From: JAKIWV01 sp049800095
GTDB lineage: Archaea > Thermoplasmatota > Thermoplasmata > Lutacidiplasmatales > UBA184
Reading direction: 5' to 3'
Length of the DNA: 20,401 bases
Assembly (NCBI GenBank): GCA_049800095.1
Contig: JBARJD010000020.1
Span: 1 to 20,401, forward strand
A program made the translations under genes and the position numbers. Within the stretch, counting starts at the first letter, position 1. Each line of letters begins with the position of its first letter. Positions 1 to 7,472 of this stretch are shown piece by piece. The notes under the pieces are model-generated. The model saw nothing but the letters and a program-made list of their open reading frames with translations, did no database searches and was not told the DNA's origin.

Positions 1-359
1 TGAAATTGTTCGCGGAGTCGGTCGAGGTCGCCACCGACGACGGCTCGGCCGGTCATCACGGATACGTGACCGACCTCAGCCGGCGTCTGCTGTCGGAGCG
101 GTCCTTCGATGCAGTGTGGACCTGCGGTCCCGAGGTGATGATGACGAAGGTGATCGCGGCCGCCGACGACCGTCGAGTCCCGGTGTTTTGCTCCGTGGAA
201 CGTCAAATGAAATGCGCGATGGGAATGTGCGACGCGTGCGCCCTCGGTCCATACCACGTTTGCACCGATGGTCCGGTGTTCCCTGCGCACCGGCTGACGG
301 CGATTCCGGAATTCGGCCGTACGAAGCGGGACAGTTCCGGTAGAAGGGTGCCGCTGTGA
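1..359 (+). CDS. pyrK: Dihydroorotate dehydrogenase electron transfer subunit, C-terminal part (partial)
   Basis: This is the C-terminal end of the iron-sulfur flavoprotein subunit that passes electrons from dihydroorotate dehydrogenase (PyrD) to a nicotinamide or other acceptor in pyrimidine synthesis. The reading frame is open at the window edge (first full codon at base 3), so the start and the FAD domain lie upstream. Visible are the nucleotide-binding CGPEVMM motif of the ferredoxin-reductase fold and then a Cys-rich stretch, SVERQMKCAMGMCDAC, followed by HVCTDGPVF. These cysteines are spaced as in the [2Fe-2S] cluster site of PyrK. The next gene, CTP synthase, is also a pyrimidine gene but has its own promoter. 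The family call is firm; whether pyrD lies immediately upstream cannot be seen. Confidence 0.9.
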   Translation, partial: KLFAESVEVATDDGSAGHHGYVTDLSRRLLSERSFDAVWTCGPEVMMTKVIAAADDRRVPVFCSVERQMKCAMGMCDACALGPYHVCTDGPVFPAHRLTAIPEFGRTKRDSSGRRVPL

Positions 360-360
360 T

Positions 361-403
361 CACGGTGGCCTCGCCACCCGGATTGGAGCGGACACCGACC
401 GTG
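361..403 (+). repeat. Inverted repeat just after pyrK stop
   Basis: A perfect 6-bp stem with a 3-nt loop (ggtggc-ctc-gccacc, 364-378) begins 5 nt after the pyrK stop. A wider inverted pair, cacggt at 361-366 and accgtg at 398-403, encloses it. It could fold at the 3' end of the pyrK transcript. A role in termination or mRNA stability is inference; archaeal termination depends mainly on T-rich tracts, and none is prominent here. Confidence 0.35.
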
Positions 404-425
404 TTTCATCCCCTCTCGGAGGCAG

Positions 426-434
426 CCTTTAAGC
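426..434 (+). promoter_or_regulatory. TATA-like element for pyrG
   Basis: CCTTTAAGC is centred about 36 bp before the pyrG GTG. Initiation about 25 bp downstream would place the transcript start near 455, at the edge of the GGAGGT ribosome-binding site (455-460). The leader would be very short. Confidence 0.45.
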
Positions 435-454
435 GAGAATCCAGTTACCCGCGC

Positions 455-460
455 GGAGGT
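455..460 (+). promoter_or_regulatory. Shine-Dalgarno site fixing the pyrG GTG start
   Basis: GGAGGT lies 5 nt before the GTG at 466. This supports GTG as the true start, and the protein then begins exactly where CTP synthases do. Confidence 0.7.
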
Positions 461-465
461 CGCCT

Positions 466-2100
466 GTGAAAGTTCTAGTCGTGAGTGGCGGTGTGATTTC
501 CGGGCTCGGAAAGGGCATCACCACCGCGTCGCTCGCCCGCCTCCTGAAGGCTCGAGGGATCTCGGTGACCGTCCTCAAGATCGATCCGTACCTCAACGTC
601 GATGCCGGGACAATGAATCCATACCAGCATGGCGAGGTGTTCGTTCTCGACGACGGCACCGAGGTCGACCTGGACCTCGGCAACTATGAGCGGTTCCTCG
701 GGCAGAGCCTTACCGGCAGCCATAACATCACGACCGGCAAAATCTACCGCACCGTCATCGACAAGGAGCGCCGGGGCGACTACCTGGGGACGACGGTCCA
801 GATCATCCCTCACATCACCGGCGAGATCAAGCGGCAGATCCGCGAAGTGGCCCAGACCACCGGCGCGGACGTCGTGCTCGTCGAGGTCGGTGGAACGGTC
901 GGAGATATCGAGTCGATGCCATTCCTCGAGGCGCTTCGAGAGCTCTCCTACGAGCTGGGGGAGGGCCAAATGGCGTTCGTCCACACCACTCTCGTTCCCG
1001 TGGCGGGTCCTGTGGGAGAGCCTAAGACTAAGCCCACCCAGCATTCGGTCCGGGAACTCCGCGCGATCGGAATCCGCCCGTCCATCATCGTGGCCCGAGC
1101 TTCCGTGCCGCTCACGCCGGAGATCAAGGCCAAGATCTCGCTGTTCTGCGACGTGCCACCCGAGGCCGTCATTTCGGTCCCGGATCAGCAGGTCATCTAT
1201 GAGGTGCCGCTCGTCTTAGAGGCGCAGGGCGTGGGTCAACTGCTGGCCCGGCAGCTCAAACTACCGGACCGGCCCCCGGACTACGGCCGCTGGAAGGAGT
1301 TCCTCTCGACGTACCGCGCCAACAAGGGAACGCTCGACATCGCCTTTGTGGGAAAGTACACCGAGCTCAAGGACGCCTACCTGTCCCACATCGAGGCGTT
1401 CCACCACGTCCAGGGAAACCTCGGGTACTCGATCCAACTCCACTGGTACGATTCGGAGGACTTGCCCCGGGACTCGGCCGCTCTGGCCCGGCTCCGACGC
1501 GCCGATGCCATTCTCGTGGCGCCGGGATTCGGAGCCCGTGGGGTCGACGGAAAGATCCGGGCCATCGAGACGGCCCGGACCATGGAGATTCCATTCCTCG
1601 GTGTCTGCTATGGCTTCCAGCTCGCGGTGGTTGAGTTTGCGCGAAACGCCCTTGGTCTATCCTCCGCGAACACCACCGAAGTCGACCCGCACACCCCCGA
1701 CCCCGTCGTCTGTCTGCTGGAAGAACAGAAGGCCGTCGCCGACTTGGGCGGCACGATGCGGCTCGGGGCCCAGCGCGTCGAGCTGCTGGCGGGCAGTCGC
1801 ATTGCCGAGGTGTACGGCCGAGTCGAGATATGGGAGCGGCATCGTCACCGGTACGAGATCAATCCCGCGTACCTCGACCGGATGGCCGAGCGGGGCCTCG
1901 TCGTGACGGGCCGCTCGGTCGACGGCCGCGTGGAGTCGTTCGAGGTCCCTTCGCACCCGTACTTCCTCGGCGTCCAGTACCACCCGGAGCTCCTCTCCCG
2001 GCCCGAGACGCCGCACCCGCTCTACATGGGCCTCGTGCGGGCGGCGGTCGCGCGCAAGGAGGTGGCCGCTTCTGTCGCCCCCGCGGCGGCTCGCGCGTGA
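466..2100 (+). CDS. pyrG: CTP synthase (glutamine-hydrolysing)
   Basis: Converts UTP to CTP using ATP and glutamine, the last step of de novo pyrimidine nucleotide synthesis, in the cytosol. The 544-residue length is normal for the family. The N-terminal amidoligase domain (about 1-265) starts with SGGVISGLGKG, the P-loop region with Lys16. The glutamine amidotransferase class I domain runs from about 290 to 535. It carries the nucleophile in GVCYGFQ (Cys381) and the His-Glu pair in YHPEL (His506, Glu508). The usual GxCLGMQ elbow is changed to GVCYGFQ, a conservative variant. The start is GTG with a good Shine-Dalgarno site. The last codons carry a strong ribosome-binding site that appears to serve the overlapping aspS, so the two genes are probably co-transcribed and translationally linked. 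Confidence 0.97.
   Translation: MKVLVVSGGVISGLGKGITTASLARLLKARGISVTVLKIDPYLNVDAGTMNPYQHGEVFVLDDGTEVDLDLGNYERFLGQSLTGSHNITTGKIYRTVIDKERRGDYLGTTVQIIPHITGEIKRQIREVAQTTGADVVLVEVGGTVGDIESMPFLEALRELSYELGEGQMAFVHTTLVPVAGPVGEPKTKPTQHSVRELRAIGIRPSIIVARASVPLTPEIKAKISLFCDVPPEAVISVPDQQVIYEVPLVLEAQGVGQLLARQLKLPDRPPDYGRWKEFLSTYRANKGTLDIAFVGKYTELKDAYLSHIEAFHHVQGNLGYSIQLHWYDSEDLPRDSAALARLRRADAILVAPGFGARGVDGKIRAIETARTMEIPFLGVCYGFQLAVVEFARNALGLSSANTTEVDPHTPDPVVCLLEEQKAVADLGGTMRLGAQRVELLAGSRIAEVYGRVEIWERHRHRYEINPAYLDRMAERGLVVTGRSVDGRVESFEVPSHPYFLGVQYHPELLSRPETPHPLYMGLVRAAVARKEVAASVAPAAARA
2056..2065 (+). promoter_or_regulatory. Strong Shine-Dalgarno site for aspS inside pyrG
   Basis: AAGGAGGTGG, close to a perfect anti-Shine-Dalgarno match, lies in the pyrG 3' end. 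It sits 8 nt (from the T of GGAGGT) before the in-frame CTG at 2072. No ATG, GTG or TTG in the aspS frame lies within reach of it, so it is the main evidence for a CTG start. Confidence 0.6.
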
Positions 2101-3382
2101 GCTCCCGCCCCTCGCCGGATCTCCCGTCCGGATCGCGGGACACCTCCAGGATTACCGCGCCCTCGGCGGCGTGGCCTTTGCCCTCCTGCGGGACGGCTCG
2201 GGCATCGCCCAGATCACCCTGAAGAAGGAGACCACCGACCCTGCGCTGTTTGCTCTCTTCGCCGCCACGCCCCGAGAGTCGGTGATCCAGGTCGACGGCA
2301 CCGTCCAGGCCTCTCCCAAGGCACAACGCGGCGTCGAGGTGATCCCGACGCACGTACAGATCCTCTCCCAGTCTGAGGTACCGCTTCCCCTCGGTGTGGC
2401 CGACAAGGTCGGCGCCGAACTGGACACGCGGCTCAATCATCGGGTGATCGACCTCCGAAAGCCGGCCATCCGGGCGATCTTTGAATTGCGCACCGCCATC
2501 CTTGAGGGGCTCCGTCAGTCCTTCCTCTCTCGTGGATTTCTCGAGGTCGAGACGCCCAAGCTACTCAAGCAGGGCGCCGAAGGTGGCGCCACCATGTTCG
2601 AGGTAGACTACTTCGATTCGCCGGCGTTCCTGGCACAGAGCCCCCAACTCTACAAACAGATGCTGATGAGCGCCGGCTTCGAACGGGTGTTTGAGATCGC
2701 GCCGGCCTTCCGGGCCGAACCTTCGGACACGGTGAGGCACCTCACGGAATTCTCGAGCCTCGATGGCGAGATCGCCTACATCGAGAGTGGGGAAGAGGTC
2801 CGTCAGGTGTTGGAGCTCGTGATCGCCGACACCCTCGCGACGGCGAGGACCCGTCTCGGAACGACGGGCAATCCTTACGCCGAGAAGCTGCCGATCGCCG
2901 AGACCCCGTTCCCCCGAGTCACTTACACCGAGTGCCAGGAATTGCTCGGAACCCCCGGCGCAGTGAAGGAACTTGGGTCCGAGGACGAGAAGCGGCTCGG
3001 GGAGATTCTGGTGGAGCGGCACCGGAATCCGTTCTATTACATCACGGACTTTCCCACCTCCGTCAAGGTCGGCACTTTCTACGCCCACCGATTCGACGAC
3101 CGCCCCCAGTTCGTCGACTACTTCGACCTCGACTATCGGGGACTCGAGCTGTCCAGCGGCGGCCGCCGGGAGCACCGGTTGGAGCAGCTTACGGCCAATA
3201 TCCGTGCCGCCGGGGTGGATCCGACGTCGCTCGAGGGCTATCTGGAAGCATTCCGGTTCGGGATGCCCCCGCACGGAGGCTGGGGCTTCGGCCTCGACCG
3301 CTTCATCACGGTGCTGGCAGAGCTTCCCAATATCCGAGAGTCACGGCTATTTCCTAGGGACCGCTATCGCCTGACCCCCTAA
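2072..3382 (+). CDS. aspS: Aspartyl-tRNA synthetase, archaeal type, apparent CTG start
   Basis: Charges tRNA(Asp), and possibly tRNA(Asn), with aspartate. The N-terminal OB-fold binds the anticodon. The class II catalytic core has motif 2 with FRAE (Phe213-Glu216) and motif 3 with GFGLDR (about 405-410). The gene ends in the archaeal tail FPRDRYRLTP. The first ATG/GTG/TTG in frame is GTG at 2171, but that removes the first strands of the OB-fold. The frame reads back through VRIAGH with full homology into the pyrG end. CTG at 2072 follows a strong Shine-Dalgarno site and gives 436 residues, matching archaeal AspRS length. It also places the tRNA-discrimination residues at 26 and 85, the Thermococcus numbering. 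Both are Gln here (Trp26 and Lys85 in Thermococcus), so tRNA specificity is uncertain. Function is firm; the start is inferred. Confidence 0.93.
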   Translation: MSPPRRLARELPPLAGSPVRIAGHLQDYRALGGVAFALLRDGSGIAQITLKKETTDPALFALFAATPRESVIQVDGTVQASPKAQRGVEVIPTHVQILSQSEVPLPLGVADKVGAELDTRLNHRVIDLRKPAIRAIFELRTAILEGLRQSFLSRGFLEVETPKLLKQGAEGGATMFEVDYFDSPAFLAQSPQLYKQMLMSAGFERVFEIAPAFRAEPSDTVRHLTEFSSLDGEIAYIESGEEVRQVLELVIADTLATARTRLGTTGNPYAEKLPIAETPFPRVTYTECQELLGTPGAVKELGSEDEKRLGEILVERHRNPFYYITDFPTSVKVGTFYAHRFDDRPQFVDYFDLDYRGLELSSGGRREHRLEQLTANIRAAGVDPTSLEGYLEAFRFGMPPHGGWGFGLDRFITVLAELPNIRESRLFPRDRYRLTP

Positions 3383-3402
3383 ACCCCCGGAGTCGTTCAA
3401 CC

Positions 3403-5520
3403 ATGGTCACGTCACCTCGCGTGCTCACCTCGTCGGGCGAGCTCACCGGCCGATGGGCCGCCGTGTTCGAGGAAGCAGGGGTCCGACATCGGGTCATGGA
3501 ACTCGCGAGCCGGTTCCCCGAAGAACGCTCCCTCGAAATTCCATTCTCATCGATTGAGACCGCCGACACTTCGCTCGCCGACGAGCTCCTAGTTCGCCCG
3601 GAGGAGGTCCTCGACTCCGGCGCGCGCGCCATGCGCGACCTTCTCCCCGTGACCGGGCCTGAAGCCCAGGGCCTGCGCCTCCGGGTGACCGGACTTCCCT
3701 CGACGGTACATCGGGTCATCCGGGAGATCAGGGAATTCGACCTGAACCGATTCATCGCAATCGAAGGCATCGTCCGGAAAGCGACCGAAGTGCGCCCACA
3801 GATCCGGGATGCGGTATTCTCCTGCGCCGCCTGTCGGGCGGAGGTTCACGAGTTCCAAGACGAGACGAGCCCGATCTTCCGCGAGCCCATCGAGTGCTAC
3901 ACCGCACAAGGGGGCTGTGGGAAACCGGCCAGCCGAACCCGGTTCCGCCTTCTTCCGGAAAAATCCCTCTACATCGACTCCCAGCGCATCGAGATCCAGG
4001 AGAACCCGGAGACCCTGAAAGGGGGCGCCCACCCGCAGGGTCTGTCGATCCTGCTCACCGAGGACCTCACCGGCCGGGTCATTCCCGGAAATCGCGTCAT
4101 AGCCGTCGGGACGCTCAAGTCACTTCAGAGGGCCACGGCGTCGAGGACCGGCGTGATCCGGTCTACCACCTTCGACCTAATCCTGCTCGGAAACTCGCTC
4201 GAGTCCCAGCAGCGAGAGTATGCCGAGATCGAGGTCTCCGACGAGGAGCTTCGGGAGATTCTCCAGTGGCAAGGCGACCCCACGGTGGTGGACCGCATCG
4301 TGCTGTCTCTGGCCCCGACTATCAAGGGGATGGAGGAGGAAAAGGAAGCGATCGCCCTCATGCTATTCGGTGGGGTCGAGAAGCGGCAGCCGGACGGGAT
4401 CCGTATCCGCGGCGACATCAACGTCTTGTTGGTCGGTGATCCTGGCGTCGCGAAGACCCAACTCCTGCGGTACGTTGCCGATGTAGCACCCCGCGGAATC
4501 TACACCAGTGGCAAAGGAGCGACCGCCGCCGGGTTGACGGCCGCGGCGGTCAAGGACGATTTCGCCGGTGGACGCTGGGTTCTCGAGGCCGGAATGATGG
4601 TGCTGGCCGACGGCGGCGTCGCGGTGATCGACGAACTCGATAAGATGACGCCGGAAGATTCCTCAGCCATGCACGAGGTGCTGGAGAGCCAGACCGTGTC
4701 GGTCGCGAAGGCCGGCATCACCGCCACACTGAACGCGCGGTGCACGGTCCTTGCCGCCGCGAACCCGCGATTTGGCCGGTTCACTCCGGACCGAAGTTTC
4801 GCGGAGCAGGTCAACCTGCCGCCGACCCTGCTTTCGCGGTTTGATGTCATCTATTCCATCTTCGACAAGCCGGACCGCCAGCGGGACCGGCTGTTGGCGA
4901 ACCGGATACTCGAGTCGCATCGGGCGGGAGAGGCCCGGGAACTCGGTGCCGAGCTGGCCGAATCTCCCTCGGGCGGGGCGCCTTTCCCTCCTGAATTCCT
5001 GAGAAAGTACATCTCCTACGCCCGTCGGACATTCCGTCCGGTTCTGAGCCCCGAAGCGCTCTCCGCGCTCGAAGACTACTACGTCCAGGTCCGGAAGCAA
5101 GGCGAGGGTCCGGACGCTCCGGTTCCCATCACCGCCCGACAACTCGAGGCGCTCGTCCGATTGAGCGAAGCGTCGGCTAGGGCTCGGCTGTCGAACGTCG
5201 TGGCCATCGAGGATGCTCAACGGTCGATCAAGATCGTCACCAGCTTCCTCGCCCGGGTGGCCAGTCCCGAGGGTCAACTCGACATCGACACCGTGACGAC
5301 CGGCGTCAGCCACAGCCAGCGCGAGCGGATGGACTTGCTCTACGAGCTGATGCGGAAGCTGCAGGCTGACAAGGGATTCTTCTCGTTGGACGAGCTCCGC
5401 GCCGAGGCGGAGAAGGCGGGCGTGCCACCGAGCCGAACGGATGCGCTGTTCTATTCCCTCCGGAACCAGGGCGAGGTCGCCGAGCATCGGCCGAACCAGT
5501 GGCAGCTCATCCGGTTCTGA
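3403..5520 (+). CDS. mcm: Replicative DNA helicase MCM
   Basis: Archaeal minichromosome maintenance helicase, the hexameric 3'-5' helicase that unwinds DNA at the replication fork. It has 705 residues, the normal length, with no intein. The N-terminal half holds an OB-fold and a zinc site with Cys141, Cys144, Cys165 and Cys172. The AAA+ domain carries Walker A GDPGVAKT (345-352), Walker B VAVIDEL with Asp410/Glu411, sensor 1 LAAANP and the arginine-finger region LLSRFD. A C-terminal winged-helix domain fills roughly the last 80 residues. The ATG start lies 20 bp after the aspS stop with no clear TATA element between, which suggests read-through from the pyrG-aspS unit. Confidence 0.97.
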   Translation: MVTSPRVLTSSGELTGRWAAVFEEAGVRHRVMELASRFPEERSLEIPFSSIETADTSLADELLVRPEEVLDSGARAMRDLLPVTGPEAQGLRLRVTGLPSTVHRVIREIREFDLNRFIAIEGIVRKATEVRPQIRDAVFSCAACRAEVHEFQDETSPIFREPIECYTAQGGCGKPASRTRFRLLPEKSLYIDSQRIEIQENPETLKGGAHPQGLSILLTEDLTGRVIPGNRVIAVGTLKSLQRATASRTGVIRSTTFDLILLGNSLESQQREYAEIEVSDEELREILQWQGDPTVVDRIVLSLAPTIKGMEEEKEAIALMLFGGVEKRQPDGIRIRGDINVLLVGDPGVAKTQLLRYVADVAPRGIYTSGKGATAAGLTAAAVKDDFAGGRWVLEAGMMVLADGGVAVIDELDKMTPEDSSAMHEVLESQTVSVAKAGITATLNARCTVLAAANPRFGRFTPDRSFAEQVNLPPTLLSRFDVIYSIFDKPDRQRDRLLANRILESHRAGEARELGAELAESPSGGAPFPPEFLRKYISYARRTFRPVLSPEALSALEDYYVQVRKQGEGPDAPVPITARQLEALVRLSEASARARLSNVVAIEDAQRSIKIVTSFLARVASPEGQLDIDTVTTGVSHSQRERMDLLYELMRKLQADKGFFSLDELRAEAEKAGVPPSRTDALFYSLRNQGEVAEHRPNQWQLIRF

Positions 5521-5543
5521 ACCCCCACCCGTCTCACGGAGTC

Positions 5544-5552
5544 GGTATAAGC
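5544..5552 (+). promoter_or_regulatory. TATA box for DUF424-nmd3
   Basis: GGTATAAGC lies in the 89-bp gap after mcm. Transcription would start near 5573 and give a leader of about 37 nt to the DUF424 ATG. A purine-rich Shine-Dalgarno stretch (GGAGGTG, 5600-5606) follows. Confidence 0.5.
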
Positions 5553-5609
5553 CCCGCCGCCGGTTCCGGTCCGGTTTCGACCGTGGTCGACGGAGGCGTG
5601 GAGGTGGTC

Positions 5610-5906
5610 ATGCGGGTCCACCGGGTACGACGGGAGGTGGTCGTCGCCGCCTGCGACGCCGAGCTGCTCGGTCGAGAGCTCCCGCTCGGCACAGGGACGG
5701 GGACGGTGAAGGTCTCTTCCCAATTCTATGGGGAGCGGAAAGTGGCGCGAGAGGAGCTGGTCTGGGCGATCCAACATGGGACGATCGTCAACCTTCTCGG
5801 CACCCGGGTTTGCACGATCGCCCAGGAAGAGGGGCTCCTCGCCGCCGACCACACGGGCACGCTGGGGGGAGTTCCCCATGCAGAAATCGTCAGCTTCAGC
5901 TCCTGA
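5610..5906 (+). CDS. DUF424 family archaeal protein
   Basis: A 98-residue conserved archaeal protein of the DUF424 (COG2412) type; its biochemical role is not established. Family hallmarks visible are the N-terminal VHRVRREVVVAACDAELLG, the central SQFYGERKV and the C-terminal LGGVPHAEI. The frame is open further upstream to 5499, but ATG 5610 follows GGAGGTG and begins the protein where the family does, so the upstream part is excluded. The 3' end overlaps the nmd3 start by 29 nt, which points to translational coupling. The partnership with a ribosome-subunit factor suggests, but does not prove, a role in RNA or ribosome biology. Confidence 0.85.
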   Translation: MRVHRVRREVVVAACDAELLGRELPLGTGTGTVKVSSQFYGERKVAREELVWAIQHGTIVNLLGTRVCTIAQEEGLLAADHTGTLGGVPHAEIVSFSS

Positions 5907-7008
5907 ACCTCCGACGGACAACCCACCGGTCCCCGGGGAGTTCTGCGTCCTGTGTGGGCGGACCGCTCTCCCGTTGGTCGAGGGGGTCTGCGCAGAGTGC
6001 GAGGCGTCGCGCCGGACCCTCGTGTCGGTCCCGCCCCAGGCGACCATCGTGCTCTGCCCGACGTGCGGGGCTCGGGAGGTGGGCAAGCATTGGGAGCGGG
6101 CCGGCTCGTCGGCACTCCTGGGCTCGGATGACCTGAGCCGATCCCTCGTGCCCGACGACGAAGTGGCCATTCGACGCGTCGAGTGGCAGGAGACGGGCTC
6201 CAATCCGCTGCTCAAGAACATCCACGGCGATGTCCACGTGCGCTTCCGCGGACTCGAGCGCGTCGTGCCCGTCGACTTTACGGCTCGGATCGTGCACCGA
6301 AGCTGTCCGGATTGCAGCCGCCGGTCGGGACACTACTACACGGCAATCATCCAGTTGCGGGGGCCCGAGGAGGGTTCTCGGCGGAAGGCGGCCGAACTGC
6401 GCGAGCGGCTGGGGGAGATCTGGGACGCGACGATGCCCTCCGCCCGGGCCGACTGGCGGTCCCATCATTCCTGGACGGAGAGGAAGCCGGAGGGCTGGGA
6501 CCACTTCTTCACCGAGACGATGGCTGCGCGGAGCGTCGCGCGCCTGTTCAAGGACCGATTTGGCGCGGAACTGAAAGAGTCCGCCACCCTCGCCGGGAGG
6601 AAGGATGGTCGAGACCTTTATCGGGTGACGTTTGCGGTACGGTTACCCGTGCATCTCCCGGGCGACTACTACGTGGAGAAGGGACGGTTGTTCCGGCTCG
6701 AGCGTCCCTCGGCCCGCGGCGGGTTCGAGATGACGTCGGCCGCCTCCGGCGCGCTCGAGCACTGGCCGGCGGCGACGCTGGAAAAGGCCCGGTGGGTCGG
6801 CGGTCCCGAGAAGAAACAGCCGATCCCGGTCCGTCGCGCTCCCGATGGCGTGCTCGAAGGACAGCATCCGGAATCGGCCGAGTGGATCATCGTGCGGGGC
6901 GAGCCGACCAGCGCGATCGAGGGGACGCCGGAGCTCGTGGTGGACGGCGAACACCTCTGGTACGTCGCGCCCCGGGCCCGCCGGCGTCCGGTCGAGCGGC
7001 ACCCTTAA
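5878..7008 (+). CDS. nmd3: NMD3 family ribosomal large-subunit protein
   Basis: Archaeal homologue of NMD3, the eukaryotic adaptor for 60S subunit maturation and nuclear export. In archaea it presumably acts on late 50S assembly. It has 376 residues. Two N-terminal zinc ribbons are visible: Cys23/Cys26 with Cys38/Cys41, and Cys60/Cys63 with Cys143/Cys146. The family motif HYYTAIIQLRG follows at about 152-162. ATG 5878 has a purine-rich GGGGGAG 7 nt upstream; the frame extends to 5728 upstream, but that part lies inside DUF424 and does not look like NMD3. The archaeal protein lacks the C-terminal export extension of eukaryotic NMD3, as expected. Confidence 0.9.
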   Translation: MQKSSASAPEPPTDNPPVPGEFCVLCGRTALPLVEGVCAECEASRRTLVSVPPQATIVLCPTCGAREVGKHWERAGSSALLGSDDLSRSLVPDDEVAIRRVEWQETGSNPLLKNIHGDVHVRFRGLERVVPVDFTARIVHRSCPDCSRRSGHYYTAIIQLRGPEEGSRRKAAELRERLGEIWDATMPSARADWRSHHSWTERKPEGWDHFFTETMAARSVARLFKDRFGAELKESATLAGRKDGRDLYRVTFAVRLPVHLPGDYYVEKGRLFRLERPSARGGFEMTSAASGALEHWPAATLEKARWVGGPEKKQPIPVRRAPDGVLEGQHPESAEWIIVRGEPTSAIEGTPELVVDGEHLWYVAPRARRRPVERHP

Positions 7009-7058
7009 GAACGGTTCCCCGCCATTTGCGCCCTGTCGACACGGGGTGGAATCCGATC

Positions 7059-7439
7059 ATGATGAAGCGAAGTGGACTGCTGCGACGGCATCACGGAGAC
7101 GAGACGCTGGAAGAGGGGAGCTTCCTGGACCTGGGCTCGATGGAGTTCGAGGACGAGGCCGAGGGGCTCGCCGGGGCGCGCGGAACGGTGCGCATGGCGG
7201 AGATCCTCCGCTTCGATGACCTGCACAACGCCACGAAGCTCGCCTACCAGGGCGATGTGGTTCTGATTGATTATACGTCAATCTCGAACGACCAGATGAC
7301 CCTCAAGCGGATGAGCACCGACCTCAAGAACGTCGCCAAGGACATCGGCGGCGATGTGGCCGGCATTGCTAAGAACCTCATCTGTCTCACACCCGCGGGG
7401 ATTCGGATCGATCGTCAAAAGGTCCGGGCCGGGTTCTGA
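7059..7439 (+). CDS. sepF: Archaeal SepF, FtsZ membrane anchor
   Basis: Cell-division protein that tethers FtsZ to the membrane in archaea lacking FtsA. It has 126 residues. The SepF core (about 45-126) shows VRMAEILRFDDL, VVLIDYTSISNDQ, a central GDVAGIAKNLI and the ending TPAGIRIDRQKV, typical of the archaeal family. The short basic N-terminus MMKRSGLLRRHH could be the membrane-targeting segment and is joined by an acidic linker. Two ATGs lie in tandem (7059 and 7062) after a GGGGTGGA stretch. The frame runs on upstream to 6183, but that is a shadow of nmd3. Its presence predicts FtsZ-based division. A separate promoter is possible (CCTTAAG at 7004-7010, over the nmd3 stop) but weak. Confidence 0.88.
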   Translation: MMKRSGLLRRHHGDETLEEGSFLDLGSMEFEDEAEGLAGARGTVRMAEILRFDDLHNATKLAYQGDVVLIDYTSISNDQMTLKRMSTDLKNVAKDIGGDVAGIAKNLICLTPAGIRIDRQKVRAGF

Positions 7440-7451
7440 TCCGGCCCCTGA

Positions 7452-7468
7452 ATCCCCGGAACGGGGAT
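7452..7468 (+). promoter_or_regulatory. Hairpin immediately upstream of pepA start
   Basis: A perfect 7-bp stem with a 3-nt loop (atccccg-gaa-cggggat) ends 4 nt before the pepA ATG. Its right arm holds GGGGA, the only Shine-Dalgarno-like sequence available, so folding would hide the ribosome-binding site. Regulation is inference. Confidence 0.4.
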
Positions 7469-7472
7469 AAGG

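Noticed and set aside
2561..3274. Minus-strand open frame inside aspS
   Set aside because: Antisense shadow of a conserved synthetase, with no homology-like content.
4430..4860. Possible intein in MCM or Cdc48
   Set aside because: Walker A, Walker B and arginine-finger regions follow each other at normal spacing in MCM, and the visible Cdc48 part is continuous.
4663..5487. Minus-strand open frame inside mcm
   Set aside because: Antisense shadow of the MCM AAA+ region.
5728..5877. Apparent N-terminal extension of NMD3
   Set aside because: It lies within the DUF424 coding region in another frame; ATG 5878 has its own ribosome-binding site and NMD3 features begin after it.
6183..7058. Apparent long N-terminal extension of sepF
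   Set aside because: The extension is the +2 shadow of nmd3, and SepF homology begins only after ATG 7059.
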